DNA of 64,000 nt, from assembly GCF_002013915.1 (NCBI RefSeq), contig NZ_MBTF01000005.1, forward strand, positions 62,001-126,000, in the 5' to 3' direction. Shown here piece by piece: positions 34,932 to 43,896 of the stretch. The notes beneath the pieces are model-generated. The model searched no databases. It was not told the DNA's origin and saw only the letters and a list, made by a program, of their open reading frames with translations. Source of the DNA: Mucilaginibacter pedocola (GTDB taxonomy: Bacteria; Bacteroidota; Bacteroidia; Sphingobacteriales; Sphingobacteriaceae). A program made the translations under genes and the position numbers. How positions within the stretch are numbered: the stretch's first letter is position 1; each line of letters starts with the position of its first letter.

Positions 34932-35798
34932 ATGCTGGATATTTGCTGTATTGGCCACATCACCCTCGATAAAGTTGTAACTCCGCGTGCTGTAATGCAC
35001 ATGGCCGGTGGCACTGCCTTTTACTTTTCGCATGCTATGCGCCATATGGATGTAAAGTATGGCTTGGTTACGGCCCTCGCCAAAACCGAAATGCAAAGTG
35101 TTACTGATCTGCGCGAATTGGGCATTGAAGTAAAAGCCCTCGATAGCAAGCATACCGTATACTTTGAAAATATTTACGAGGAGAACCAGGACAACCGCAC
35201 CCAGCGCGTATTACAAAAAGCCGATGCTTTTAGCGTGGCCGACCTTGCTGATACCGAAGCAGTGATATTCCACCTGGGGCCTTTGCTGGCAGATGATATC
35301 CCAACCGAATTGATCAAAAACCTGTTTGGCCGGGGCAATGTGTCCTGCGATGCACAGGGCTACCTGCGCGAGGTAATAGAAAAAGGCGTACATGCTATTG
35401 ACTGGGCCGACAAAAAAGAAGCCCTGCAATACATCGACGTATTGAAAGTGAACGAGCACGAATTGGAAGTACTCACCGGCATTGCCGATATACGCGAAGG
35501 AGCCAAAGTATTAGCCGAATGGGGCGTTAAAGAAGTGGTAGTAACCTTGGGCAGCATGGGCTCAGTAATATTATACGATAGCGAGTTTTACGAAATACCC
35601 GCCTACAAACCTACCGAGGTAGTTGATGCCACCGGTTGCGGCGATACCTATATGGCTGGCTACTTATACCGCCGCATAAAAGGTGATGCCGTGCCCGATG
35701 CCGGTAAATTTGCCTCGGCCATGGCGGGGCTGAAAATAGAGAAGGCTGGTCCATTCACCGGCACTGCAGAAGAAGTGCGGGAGATGATGAAGAGGTAA
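34932..35798 (+). CDS. PfkB-family carbohydrate kinase
   Basis: 288 aa from ATG 34932; an upstream TTG (34896) adds an unlikely leader. The ribokinase fold is clear from the N-terminal MLDICCIGHITLDKV, the glycine pair AGGTAFYFS, and the C-terminal anion-hole/catalytic motif DATGCGDTYMAGYL near residue 230, where the usual G-A-G-D reads G-C-G-D. The catalytic base is the Asp of that motif. These kinases phosphorylate sugars or nucleosides with ATP; the substrate is not predictable. The gene stands between a T9SS protein and a convergent MFS gene. Confidence 0.87.
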   Translation: MLDICCIGHITLDKVVTPRAVMHMAGGTAFYFSHAMRHMDVKYGLVTALAKTEMQSVTDLRELGIEVKALDSKHTVYFENIYEENQDNRTQRVLQKADAFSVADLADTEAVIFHLGPLLADDIPTELIKNLFGRGNVSCDAQGYLREVIEKGVHAIDWADKKEALQYIDVLKVNEHELEVLTGIADIREGAKVLAEWGVKEVVVTLGSMGSVILYDSEFYEIPAYKPTEVVDATGCGDTYMAGYLYRRIKGDAVPDAGKFASAMAGLKIEKAGPFTGTAEEVREMMKR

Positions 35799-35910
35799 GG
35801 AAGGGTAAGGGCACGCGGCAGAACCATACGATGCATTATTTTAGTGCCAGGCGCTTGTTGTATTGCTGCAATACCGCAATTACGCACTTCTCGGTAAGGT
35901 TTTAACTATT

Positions 35911-35942
35911 AAGCCCCTTTCAACTTGCGTAGAAAAGGGCTT
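35911..35942. terminator. Hairpin between convergent genes
   Basis: AAGCCCCTTTC (35911-35921) and GAAAAGGGCTT (35932-35942) pair with one mismatch. Flanks are AT-rich on both sides, so it may end transcription of both the kinase and the MFS gene. Confidence 0.5.
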
Positions 35943-35965
35943 ATTAATGTTATAAGGTGATGCTG

Positions 35966-37249
35966 TTAAAACCCTTCGCTCAGCACTGCTTCCTGCTCGG
36001 GTATCACCACTTTTTTACTTTCCATTTTCTTTTTGGTAAGCTTATCAACGCGCAGCATTCCTAATATGCTCAGTACAGATATTACAACTATTACATAGCC
36101 CACTATATCGTAATGCTCCAGCGGGCTGTAATCTGTTTTTTTGGTTACTATGGCTCCTGCTGCTACAGCTGCTACGCCGCCGGCAATTTGTTGTAACGAT
36201 GAGTTGATGCTCATGAAGGCGCCACGGTCGGCCATATCGGGTATGGCGCTGGTGAGTGCGCTCGATGGTACCATGCGGCTCATTACGCCCATCATCATCA
36301 TTACGTTTAGTATCATTACCAGCCAAAGCGGGGTAGGGCCAAGGTTGGTGTACACTACGCACATGATCATGGTCCATATAGATGCGGCCATAAATATTTT
36401 AAATTTATCTATCCGGTCGCTTAGTTTGCCTATAAGGGGCATAATTACCAGGGTGCTAAGGCCCGATACCATAAAAAGTTTGAACAGATCGGCATTGGGT
36501 ATCTTCAGGTTATTTACAGCGAATGCAGTACCGAAGGGCATCATCATAAACCCGCCGATAGATAGTAGCGCCGTTGCAACAAAGCCCACCTGGTAATCGG
36601 GCTTGGCGGCAGTATGCCATAGGTGCAGCAAGGCCGATTTATCTTTCTGAATGGCCAAGTGCGCCGTGATAGGTTTCAGGTAAATGGCTATGGCTATAAG
36701 CGCAGCTACGCCAATGGCGGCTACCATCCAAAAAGGAGCTTCCCAACGCAAATGATCGGCCAGGTATAAAGCCACAGGTATGCCTAAAACCTGGCTGGCA
36801 CCAAAACCCATTTGTATAAAACCCATTACACGGCCGCGTTGTTGCAGGCTAAATATATCGGTAATAATAGCCATAGAGATAGAGCCAATAACCCCACCAA
36901 ACAGGCCGGTGATAATACGCGCTGCCAAAAGCACAGCGTATGATTGCGCAAGCCCGCAAAATATGGTACCGATAATAAACCCGCAGTAAAAGAATAGGAG
37001 GAGTTTCTTACGGTCGAATTTATCCGCGAAGCCTGCGGTGAGCAAGCCGGAAATACCTGCGCTAAAAGCATAAGCCGATACCGCAAAGCCGAAGGCCTGC
37101 GGTTTTAAGCTGAGCGATTTCATGAGCATATCGCCCAGGGGGCTCATCACCATAAAATCCAGTATCACGGTAAATTGGGTGAGAGCTAAAATAAATATTA
37201 CAAATTTTTGATAGCCGGTGAAGGCTGTTTGGGGCTGTTCTGTTTTCAT
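35966..37249 (-). CDS. MFS transporter, drug-efflux-like
   Basis: 427 aa, twelve predicted membrane segments in an inner-membrane major facilitator. The motif-A region between helices 2 and 3 reads GFADKFDRKKLL; the domain-linking loop and second-half repeat GKLSDRIDKFKI are present. Such proteins export small molecules with proton exchange. The HMA-like small gene ends 4 nt upstream and a TetR gene lies about 100 nt further, all on the same strand, giving a regulator-plus-pump unit typical of drug or metabolite efflux. The exported compound is unknown. Confidence 0.85.
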   Translation of the reverse strand: MKTEQPQTAFTGYQKFVIFILALTQFTVILDFMVMSPLGDMLMKSLSLKPQAFGFAVSAYAFSAGISGLLTAGFADKFDRKKLLLFFYCGFIIGTIFCGLAQSYAVLLAARIITGLFGGVIGSISMAIITDIFSLQQRGRVMGFIQMGFGASQVLGIPVALYLADHLRWEAPFWMVAAIGVAALIAIAIYLKPITAHLAIQKDKSALLHLWHTAAKPDYQVGFVATALLSIGGFMMMPFGTAFAVNNLKIPNADLFKLFMVSGLSTLVIMPLIGKLSDRIDKFKIFMAASIWTMIMCVVYTNLGPTPLWLVMILNVMMMMGVMSRMVPSSALTSAIPDMADRGAFMSINSSLQQIAGGVAAVAAGAIVTKKTDYSPLEHYDIVGYVIVVISVLSILGMLRVDKLTKKKMESKKVVIPEQEAVLSEGF

Positions 37250-37253
37250 TTGG

Positions 37254-37478
37254 TTATATTAATTCACAGCAGTTGTAGCCGTGATAGGTTATCAGTTCAA
37301 TTATTTGTTGGTGGCAATAGCTGTGCGATACTATGCGTAGCACGCGATCCTCGTCCTCCAGGTCTACACTCCATTTCTCAATTCCGGGTGTATTGCTCAG
37401 CATGGCATATACCAGCGCCTTATCGGCATCACAGGCTATGTTGGTTTTAAAAAGCAGTATGTGGCTAAAGTCTTCCAT
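37254..37478 (-). CDS. Small HMA-like protein
   Basis: 74 aa from ATG 37478; starts at 37499 (ATG) or 37511 (TTG) are possible. Predicted beta-alpha-beta-beta-alpha-beta order (SHILLFKTNI, DKALVYAMLSN, IEKWSVDLEDED, RVLRIVSHS, QQIIELITYHGY, NCCEL) resembles heavy-metal-associated domains, but the metal CXXC at the first loop is missing (NIACDAD keeps only one Cys). It is 4 nt upstream of the MFS gene, so co-expressed. Function unknown; it may be a small ligand-binding or regulatory partner of the pump. Confidence 0.65.
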   Translation of the reverse strand: MEDFSHILLFKTNIACDADKALVYAMLSNTPGIEKWSVDLEDEDRVLRIVSHSYCHQQIIELITYHGYNCCELI

Positions 37479-37607
37479 GGGTACATTATTTATCCGCATA
37501 TCTATTATCAAATGTATTATTGGACAATTATTTAATTAATTCAGTAAACCGATACCTACACATGTTGACGAATATTACCGGCGAACATTTCAGTGCCAAC
37601 CGAATAT

Positions 37608-38198
37608 TTATTTTTTCAATCCCTTCACTACCCGTTTAAATGTCTCCCACAAAATTTCTTCGGTTAAAACAAAAGGCTTACCACTGTGGCTGCGCCCTTC
37701 ATAATCGAAACGAGCCAAAGCATACAAAGGCGAGTAAGCTATAGACCAATAGCTCTCGAAGGGCATTTCTTCAATTTCGCCTCGCTCAATAATGTTGCAC
37801 ATAAACTTGCCCATCAGTTGCCTAAACTCCTGAAGAAAACCCGACAGGAATTCCTTTTGATAACTCGAGCTTCGCAACTGATCAAAAAACATGGCCAGGT
37901 GCGGGTGCTGCTTGTTGAACTGGTAACGGTTTTGCCATTGCACGCGCAGCCCTTCCTCAAAGGAGGCCTCCGGATCGAAGCCTTTGATAAGCGCATCGTT
38001 GAACATTTTGCCGCCTTCTGATGCAATGCTGATGATGAGTCCGTCGCGGTCTTTATAATAGATGTACAAGGTAGCAACCGATATACCGCACTCTTTGGCC
38101 AGCTTGTTCATGCTGAAGCCTTCCATGCCGTTTTTCACAATCATTTTAATGGCTGTTTCTTTTACCAGTTCTTCTTTGTTATTATCTCTTGTGCGCAT
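37608..38198 (-). CDS. TetR/AcrR-family repressor
   Basis: 196 aa. N-terminal TetR helix-turn-helix at about 10-55 (ETAIKMIVKNGMEGFSMNKLAKECGISVATLYIYYKDRDGL). The remainder is the helical ligand-binding and dimerisation domain. It precedes the HMA-like and MFS genes on the same strand. A perfect 20-bp palindrome overlaps its own -7 box, so self-repression is expected, with the pump as the probable second target by read-through or a related site. Confidence 0.9.
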   Translation of the reverse strand: MRTRDNNKEELVKETAIKMIVKNGMEGFSMNKLAKECGISVATLYIYYKDRDGLIISIASEGGKMFNDALIKGFDPEASFEEGLRVQWQNRYQFNKQHPHLAMFFDQLRSSSYQKEFLSGFLQEFRQLMGKFMCNIIERGEIEEMPFESYWSIAYSPLYALARFDYEGRSHSGKPFVLTEEILWETFKRVVKGLKK

Positions 38199-38215
38199 AG
38201 TTGTTAATTACGCCA

Positions 38216-38240
38216 CAAATATAAATGAATATTCATTTAT
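38216..38240 (-). promoter_or_regulatory. TetR promoter and perfect 20-bp operator
   Basis: ATAAATGAATATTCATTTAT at 38221-38240 is a perfect 20-bp palindrome. On the minus strand TATATTTG (38223-38216) matches TAnnTTTG exactly and overlaps the palindrome by 3 bp. The box is 17 nt before the TetR start, so bound repressor would block polymerase. Confidence 0.75.
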
Positions 38241-38630
38241 TTATAAAGTGAAAAAAATAAATTTTTGCGGGGCAGATATTTAAAAAACTTAATGGGATAA
38301 AGCCGGAGCGATAATTACCGGCTGATGGCTTGCTTGAGTTTTATTAGGGTGTGCCGAAGGGCTTCAGCTTCTTTATTCATCACAGCCCGTGGTATCTATT
38401 AGATTGTGATAAGGTTTAGGGGCGCAATAAAGATAGGGTGAGATCGCCGAATATCATATAGGTACTACTACCCGATTTTCACCCTAAAAAATAGGGTGAA
38501 AACACGGTATGAATTTCAAATTAAATTTTTTTCAAAGTGGGATAGAGGATGTCACTTTATCGCTACAGCTTGCTGTCGGTTGTTTTTATATGCTATATTG
38601 GCTTTTGTAAACACCTCAACATCAACCTTT
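38241..38630. other. Intergenic region with TAGGGTGA sites
   Basis: No gene seen. TAGGGTG occurs at 38345-38351, TAGGGTGA at 38434-38441, and a perfect 11-bp inverted repeat TTTTCACCCTA (38476-38486) / TAGGGTGAAAA (38492-38502) with an A5 spacer. All lie upstream of the deacetylase gene and look like repeated regulator sites. Confidence 0.55.
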
Positions 38631-39947
38631 ATGAAATTTATTGCATTGCCTTTGTTTGCTTTTATAAGTTTTGCAGTAACAGTAAAAGCGCAAAGCCCCG
38701 GGCAAACCACCATATCCCGCTGGCCGGGTAATAAGCGGGGCGCCGTATCTATCACGTTCGATGATGGCTCGGTAAACCAGTTTAAGCAGGCCTTACCCAT
38801 CTTAAATAAGCTTAATGTTAAAGCTACTTTTTTTATTATTACAGGGCAAATCCCGGGCTCAAAATTCGCCGGGAAATTTATAGGGCGGCCGGTGAAAACC
38901 ATTATTGCCGAAACTGCCACCACGCCTACCAATAGCACAAATTTTTATGAACGCGCTGCTGCTGCGGGCTACCTTGGGCTTATTGGCCCGCTGGATTACC
39001 ATTACAAAGCAGGCTCGCTGATAGACGCCGGTAAACCTACAGAAGCTTACAAGGTAATTGATGAGCTATACCAAAAAGTACGCAACAACGATTTTAAAGA
39101 AGGCATACAACACAACACCGAATATTTGGATGCGCACGGCACCACCTGGGCCGATATGCGCAAATACGCCGCGCAGGGCCACGAGTTTGGTAGCCACATG
39201 GTAACCCACCCCCGCCTTGCCGCGCTTGATGAAGCCAATATGCTGTATGAAATGCAAAGCAGCCGGTTGGATATTCTGCACGAACTGGGCCCGCGCTACA
39301 CCTTTTCGGCCGAAGGCCCCTTTGGTACCGAGAACGAGCGCGTAATGGGGTACCTGCATAAAGTTTACCCGGCCTTGCGTAACCGCATGCCCGAACCATG
39401 GCTTAAAGAAATAAGCCGTAGCAACCCGGCAAACCCCGGCAATACCGATAAAGAGTATATCCAGTTTCAGCGCGGGGCAACTACCAAAACCCCTATGCCC
39501 ATGATGAAGGCCTGGGTTGATACTACCGCCAATAAAGATAATACCTGGCTGGTGCTCACCTTCCACGGGGTAGATGGCATTGGCTGGGAAGCATTAACGC
39601 ACGAGCAATTGGCCGAATACTTTGGCTATATAAAAGCAGCCGATGATAAGCTTTGGATAGCCACCTTTGGCGATGTTACCCGTTATATGCGCGAACGGCA
39701 AAGCGCCAAAATATCGGCAAGCGCCGGTAAAGCTGCCATTACTGTCAACTTAAGCCATCCGCTCGATAAGAATCAGTACAACCTTCCCCTCAGCCTGAAA
39801 ACCTACATACCCGCCAATTGGAAGATAGTAAAAATGATACAGGGCAAAAAAACGTTGAAACTGTTGCCTGTTACTGATGCAGGAGGAAGCTATGTTTTAT
39901 ATAGGGCTATGTCAAATACTTCGCCGGTTAAACTAAGTGCTATGTAG
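38631..39947 (+). CDS. Polysaccharide deacetylase (NodB/CE4-like), exported
   Basis: 438 aa from ATG 38631, giving a proper signal peptide (ends TVKAQ); the longer frame from 38496 lacks one at its N-terminus. The NodB motif 1 is AVSITFDDGS (D-D), motif 2 is SHMVTHPRL (H-x-x-x-H), with ATFFIITG between. The insert of about 100 residues between them and the C-terminal beta-rich extension (about 370-438) are larger than in classic chitin deacetylases. LVLTFHGVDGIGW fits the later active-site His. It removes acetyl groups from surface or environmental polysaccharide. Confidence 0.85.
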   Translation: MKFIALPLFAFISFAVTVKAQSPGQTTISRWPGNKRGAVSITFDDGSVNQFKQALPILNKLNVKATFFIITGQIPGSKFAGKFIGRPVKTIIAETATTPTNSTNFYERAAAAGYLGLIGPLDYHYKAGSLIDAGKPTEAYKVIDELYQKVRNNDFKEGIQHNTEYLDAHGTTWADMRKYAAQGHEFGSHMVTHPRLAALDEANMLYEMQSSRLDILHELGPRYTFSAEGPFGTENERVMGYLHKVYPALRNRMPEPWLKEISRSNPANPGNTDKEYIQFQRGATTKTPMPMMKAWVDTTANKDNTWLVLTFHGVDGIGWEALTHEQLAEYFGYIKAADDKLWIATFGDVTRYMRERQSAKISASAGKAAITVNLSHPLDKNQYNLPLSLKTYIPANWKIVKMIQGKKTLKLLPVTDAGGSYVLYRAMSNTSPVKLSAM

Positions 39948-39952
39948 GCCTC

Positions 39953-40141
39953 TTAGCCAATAGGGTTGCCGGTACTATAAGTGCCGAATACATAAGAACG
40001 GCGGTAACAGCTGCCACATTCGTAACGTTTTATGGGTAGCCAAAAAAGTAGGGTTTTCATCCATAAGGGCCTTTTGGCCCTGCGCGTTAGGTGGCCCGTT
40101 TGGCATTTAGGGCATTTGGGTTTGGTTTCTTTTGTTTCCAT
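39953..40141 (-). CDS. Small zinc-ribbon protein
   Basis: 62 aa from ATG 40141; 15 extra upstream residues are possible but unlikely. Two cysteine pairs, CPKC near residue 9 and CGSC near 42, form a zinc ribbon separated by a basic and hydrophobic stretch (RRAKRPLWMKTLLFWLPIKRY). Function unknown; zinc ribbons of this size commonly bind nucleic acid or protein. It is convergent with the deacetylase gene (5 nt apart). Confidence 0.7.
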   Translation of the reverse strand: METKETKPKCPKCQTGHLTRRAKRPLWMKTLLFWLPIKRYECGSCYRRSYVFGTYSTGNPIG

Positions 40142-40526
40142 GGGGTTAGTGTAAACGTTAGAAATAATTATGTAATAAAACGCCATACACTTAGGTTATC
40201 CTAAGCATCGCACGTTTAAAAACAGGTTAGGTGTATCGACATGTTTTAGCCATGTATGCATGGCTAAATTAAAATGAGCGCCATGGCTGGCATACGCATG
40301 CAAACAAGGCCCTTGTTTTAATCAGGCATAGTGCATTGCATACAACCTGCCAGGGCATGCTGCTTGCATTGTGCTTTAAACAAAACCAATGGCTTGTTTA
40401 AAAATTAAATCGAACAAACAATTAATCGGGAAAAGGGTTCCCAAATATGGTGTATTACAGCGCTTTTAAGCATGTAACTGGGGTGGACAAAAACAAGACA
40501 AATTGCGCAATGGTTAACAATTTGCG
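40142..40526. other. Palindrome-rich intergenic region
   Basis: No gene seen. Perfect 10-bp inverted repeat TTTAGCCATG (40245-40254) / CATGGCTAAA (40259-40268), and AAACAAGG (40302-40309) / CCTTGTTT (40311-40318) around one central base. Between 40260 and 40380 the words GCATGC, GCATAC, GCATTGC and CATGGC recur. Lies between two minus-strand genes. Confidence 0.55.
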
Positions 40527-42323
40527 TTACAATTTGTCTACAATGTCTTCAATTTCGCCGCCGGCATCAAGCCCAACTTTCTTACGGAGGCGTTGTTTGG
40601 CTTTCTTCACACCATCTAAGGTTATACCCAACATACCGGCCATCTCGCGGTTATTCAGATTTAGCTTTAGTAATGCCATTAGCCTTACATCTGTATCGGT
40701 AAGGTGCGGGTGGGCGTTGCGCAGGCGGTAAAAAAAGGCAGGGTGTACTTTGGTGAACAGCTTTTTAAATTCGTCCCAACTTTCGTTGGTCATAATATGG
40801 GCCTTCATCATGTTATCCAGCTCGCGGGCATCACCTTCGTTGGTAAATTGCAGGTGCATTTTCTCCATCTCCTGCCTTATCTCATCTATCACCAGGTTTT
40901 TTTGTACAAGGCTTTCGGTATACCCATGCAGCTCTAAGGTGGCGTTCTTTAATTCTTCGTTCAGCCGTAGTTGTTCAGATGCAGCTATCTCTTTATCTTT
41001 TTTTGTTTTCAGCCGTTGCCGGTTAAATATCAGCCCGCCAATTACTATCAGCAGGGCTAACGTTACAATAACCATATTGCGCTTATATGCACCAATTGCT
41101 GCATTGGTTTTAATCTCGCTAAGCTGGGCTTTATTTTTCTCCAGCTCCCATTGCAAACGTACACGCTCTACCGCGGCAACATTATCGCGGCGCTCGAGGC
41201 TATCTTTAGCAGCGTTGTATTTTTTGTTAAATAAGTTAGATTCGGCAATGTTACCCAGCCGTTCGCTCAGGCGTGCTTTTAGCTCGTAAAACTCTACACG
41301 GTAATTTAATGCGTCTTCGCGCGCCTTAGCCAGTAAGGTATCGGCAGTGGCTAGCTGTTGCCCTGCCAATTGCAGGTTGCCGCCTTCAAGGTTTATGCGT
41401 ACCAGCCGCAGCATGGCTATGCCCGCATTAAGCATTTGGTTATACCGCAGCGATACTTCGTAATCGTTTTGTATAAGAGGCAGGGCTTTATCGTATTTTT
41501 TTTGGATGAAGTAGATAGAACCGATGTTGCCTTTGGTTATGCCTATCCATACGCTATCGCGTTTAGCTTCTGCCAGTGCCAGCGATTGGTTAAAGTATTG
41601 CATGGCCAAGCCAACGGCACCGCTGTTGCGATAGGTAAGCCCCAAGGTATTCAGCACGTTTATCTTGGTACGCGCACCCGATTTATCGTACGTTAGGGCC
41701 TGCAGCAGGTTTTGCCGTACGTTTTCGTAATCGCCAATGGCATAATAAAAATCTGCGGCCTGTATAAAGTAGCCTGCCATATCGGGCACATTATTATAAC
41801 CAATTTCGCGGAATTTATCCTGCGCAAACAGGAAGTACCTGCAAGCCTCTATATTCTTTTTATAGATGAGGTAGTAAACGCCAAGGCGGTGCGTGTAAAT
41901 AGCTTCTTCCAGCGCCAGCCCGTGGTCTTCGGCAAATTGCTCGGCAGCCTGGTAGTATTTGGTGCTTAGAGGATTAAAGCCGCGGTTTACCGAATAGTAA
42001 TCGGCACGCATATCAAACACGGCGCACTCCAGCGGCAGGTCGTTCAAATCGCGGGCAATTGCGTCAAGTGTGTCGAGGTTGCGCATGGCCTCTGCCTCTG
42101 GCATTTTGCGGCAGTAGGTTTTGCTCAGTTCACGCGCCTCGGCAACCCGCTTCTCGGGTGGAAGGTTTTTTATGCCGGCAAATATATTATTGGGTGATTT
42201 GTTTTGGGCACTTGTGCTGTAGGTGCACGCCATTAGCAGGCCAAAAATGAAAAACACTTTCAGCAGCAAGCAGTACGGACTATTTAAACATTTAGGGGTC
42301 AATGCGTAAATCCAATTAGCCAA
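40527..42323 (-). CDS. TPR sensor with membrane segment and LuxR-type HTH
   Basis: About 598 aa; the frame opens with TTG at 42323, and TTG at 42287 would give a neater signal peptide (LLKVFFIFGLLMACTYSTSAQ), so the start is unsettled. Tetratricopeptide repeats fill about 60-370 (for example VLNTLGLTYRNSGAVGLAMQYFNQSLALAE). A coiled stretch precedes a membrane segment near 410-428 (NMVIVTLALLIVIGGLIF), a second coiled coil follows, and the C-terminal LuxR-like helix-turn-helix is LTDTDVRLMALLKLNLNNREMAGMLGIT. Periplasmic TPR input with cytoplasmic DNA-binding output is a known Bacteroidota design; the signal is unknown. Confidence 0.83.
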   Translation of the reverse strand: MANWIYALTPKCLNSPYCLLLKVFFIFGLLMACTYSTSAQNKSPNNIFAGIKNLPPEKRVAEARELSKTYCRKMPEAEAMRNLDTLDAIARDLNDLPLECAVFDMRADYYSVNRGFNPLSTKYYQAAEQFAEDHGLALEEAIYTHRLGVYYLIYKKNIEACRYFLFAQDKFREIGYNNVPDMAGYFIQAADFYYAIGDYENVRQNLLQALTYDKSGARTKINVLNTLGLTYRNSGAVGLAMQYFNQSLALAEAKRDSVWIGITKGNIGSIYFIQKKYDKALPLIQNDYEVSLRYNQMLNAGIAMLRLVRINLEGGNLQLAGQQLATADTLLAKAREDALNYRVEFYELKARLSERLGNIAESNLFNKKYNAAKDSLERRDNVAAVERVRLQWELEKNKAQLSEIKTNAAIGAYKRNMVIVTLALLIVIGGLIFNRQRLKTKKDKEIAASEQLRLNEELKNATLELHGYTESLVQKNLVIDEIRQEMEKMHLQFTNEGDARELDNMMKAHIMTNESWDEFKKLFTKVHPAFFYRLRNAHPHLTDTDVRLMALLKLNLNNREMAGMLGITLDGVKKAKQRLRKKVGLDAGGEIEDIVDKL

Positions 42324-42449
42324 CTAAAATAGGGTTTTGCACTGTTCTTGAAAAATAAATTTTAAAGCAATTTTTTAATTGTTAGTATATATCAAATTGC
42401 ACACCATCAATTAAAAACAGCGCATTAACTTATAGTACGTAAACGGTAG

Positions 42450-43769
42450 CTATTGGGTTTCTATTGCGGCCTTGGGATGCTGTATTTCATCCAAAGATAA
42501 GGGTATAAGTTTTCGCGTTTTAAAGAAAGTAAAAGTTACTATAAGCAGTGTCATGGTGCCGCCAAACATTACTGCCGGCAAGGTGCCCAGCAAGCTTGCC
42601 GCCATGCCCGATTCAAAGTCGCCTATCTCGTTAGATGAACCAATGAACATTGAGTTTACTGCAGACACACGGCCGCGCATTTGGTCGGGCGTGAGCAATT
42701 GCATTAATGTACCTCTTATCACCACGCTTACGCTATCAAAGGCCCCTTGGAAAAACAGGAACACCAGCGAAAGGTAGAAATTGCGTGAAAGGCCAAAGCC
42801 GAAAATTGTAATACCAAAACCTGCCACCACTATTAACAAGTTACGCCAGGGCCTGTTCATGGGCGAAAACCGCACCATGGCAATTAGTGTAAGCGCCGAA
42901 CCTATAGTAGTAGCCATACGTAGCATGCCGCCGCCTTCGGGGCCAACGTGCAAAATATCAAGGGCAAATACAGGTATAAGCGCAACAACACCGCCAAATA
43001 AAACCGAGAACATATCAAGGCTCATGGCGTATAGCATTATTTTGTTGTTGAAAACAAATGCAAGCCCCTCTTTTACACTTTGCCAAACATTTTCTTTGGG
43101 GATATAAACCGGTGGGAACTTGCGCAAGCGGTAAGCAAGCAATAACGATATCAGCATGATCACCAAAATAACAGCAAAAGAGGCCGTGATGCCGCTCAAC
43201 CCCGGAATAAAGCGGCCGGCAAATGCATAGATAGAGCTACCCGCAGCCAGCCCCAATATAGATGCTATTTGCCAGGTAGAGCTGCTCCAGGTGCTGCCGT
43301 TCGGGTAAACTTCTTTGGGGATACTTTGCGCATAAACAGTAAATGTAGCGGGGCCGTAAAATGCCCTTGCCAGCCCGTTGCAAAATATCATAGCATATAG
43401 CACGGGTAATACCCAGCCCGATGCTATGTAAGGGCGCATATCATTCAGGGTTACCAAAAACATGGTAAGCGCTGCCAGGCAAACGCCCGAGAATATAATG
43501 AGCAGCATTTTGCGCTTTTCGTGCTTATCGGCTATATAACCGCCATAAATAGCGGCGCATATGGCTGGCACGGCTTCGGCAAGGCCAACGTAGCCTAAAG
43601 CAGCTTTGCTGTGTGTAAGTTCGTAAATGTAAAAGCCTAAAACATAGGTTTGCATTTGGTAGGCAAACGTAAAGCAAAAGCGCATGCCTACATAAGAGCG
43701 GAAATCTTTATACCGCAGCGCGGCGAACGAATCTTTTTTAACGGGGAGGCTACTACCTTCTTCGGCCAT
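42450..43769 (-). CDS. MFS transporter (MFS_3/EntS-like)
   Basis: 439 aa with about twelve membrane helices. The loop after helix 2 reads GGYIADKHEKRKMLL, and the second half contains FGLSRNFYLSLVFLFFQGAFDSVSVVIRGTLMQLLTPDQMRGRVSAVN, a segment typical of the MFS_3 group that includes enterobactin exporter EntS. It probably exports a small molecule. No siderophore genes lie nearby. It stands alone between the TPR regulator and the M28 peptidase genes. Confidence 0.85.
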   Translation of the reverse strand: MAEEGSSLPVKKDSFAALRYKDFRSYVGMRFCFTFAYQMQTYVLGFYIYELTHSKAALGYVGLAEAVPAICAAIYGGYIADKHEKRKMLLIIFSGVCLAALTMFLVTLNDMRPYIASGWVLPVLYAMIFCNGLARAFYGPATFTVYAQSIPKEVYPNGSTWSSSTWQIASILGLAAGSSIYAFAGRFIPGLSGITASFAVILVIMLISLLLAYRLRKFPPVYIPKENVWQSVKEGLAFVFNNKIMLYAMSLDMFSVLFGGVVALIPVFALDILHVGPEGGGMLRMATTIGSALTLIAMVRFSPMNRPWRNLLIVVAGFGITIFGFGLSRNFYLSLVFLFFQGAFDSVSVVIRGTLMQLLTPDQMRGRVSAVNSMFIGSSNEIGDFESGMAASLLGTLPAVMFGGTMTLLIVTFTFFKTRKLIPLSLDEIQHPKAAIETQ

Positions 43770-43853
43770 GTGTATGGTATTTGTATTGAGGGCTGCAATT
43801 TACAACCTGTTTGCGCTTAAGGCAATTGCAATGTGTATTTGTTACGTTGCGCG

Positions 43854-43884
43854 TACAAAAAAGGCGCGGTGTGTGCCGCGCCTT
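43854..43884 (-). terminator. Intrinsic terminator after M28 peptidase gene
   Basis: AAGGCGCGG (43861-43869) / CCGCGCCTT (43876-43884), 6-nt loop, with a T-rich tail on the minus strand (43860-43854). Directly downstream of the M28 gene. Confidence 0.8.
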
Positions 43885-43896
43885 TGGGTAATGTTT

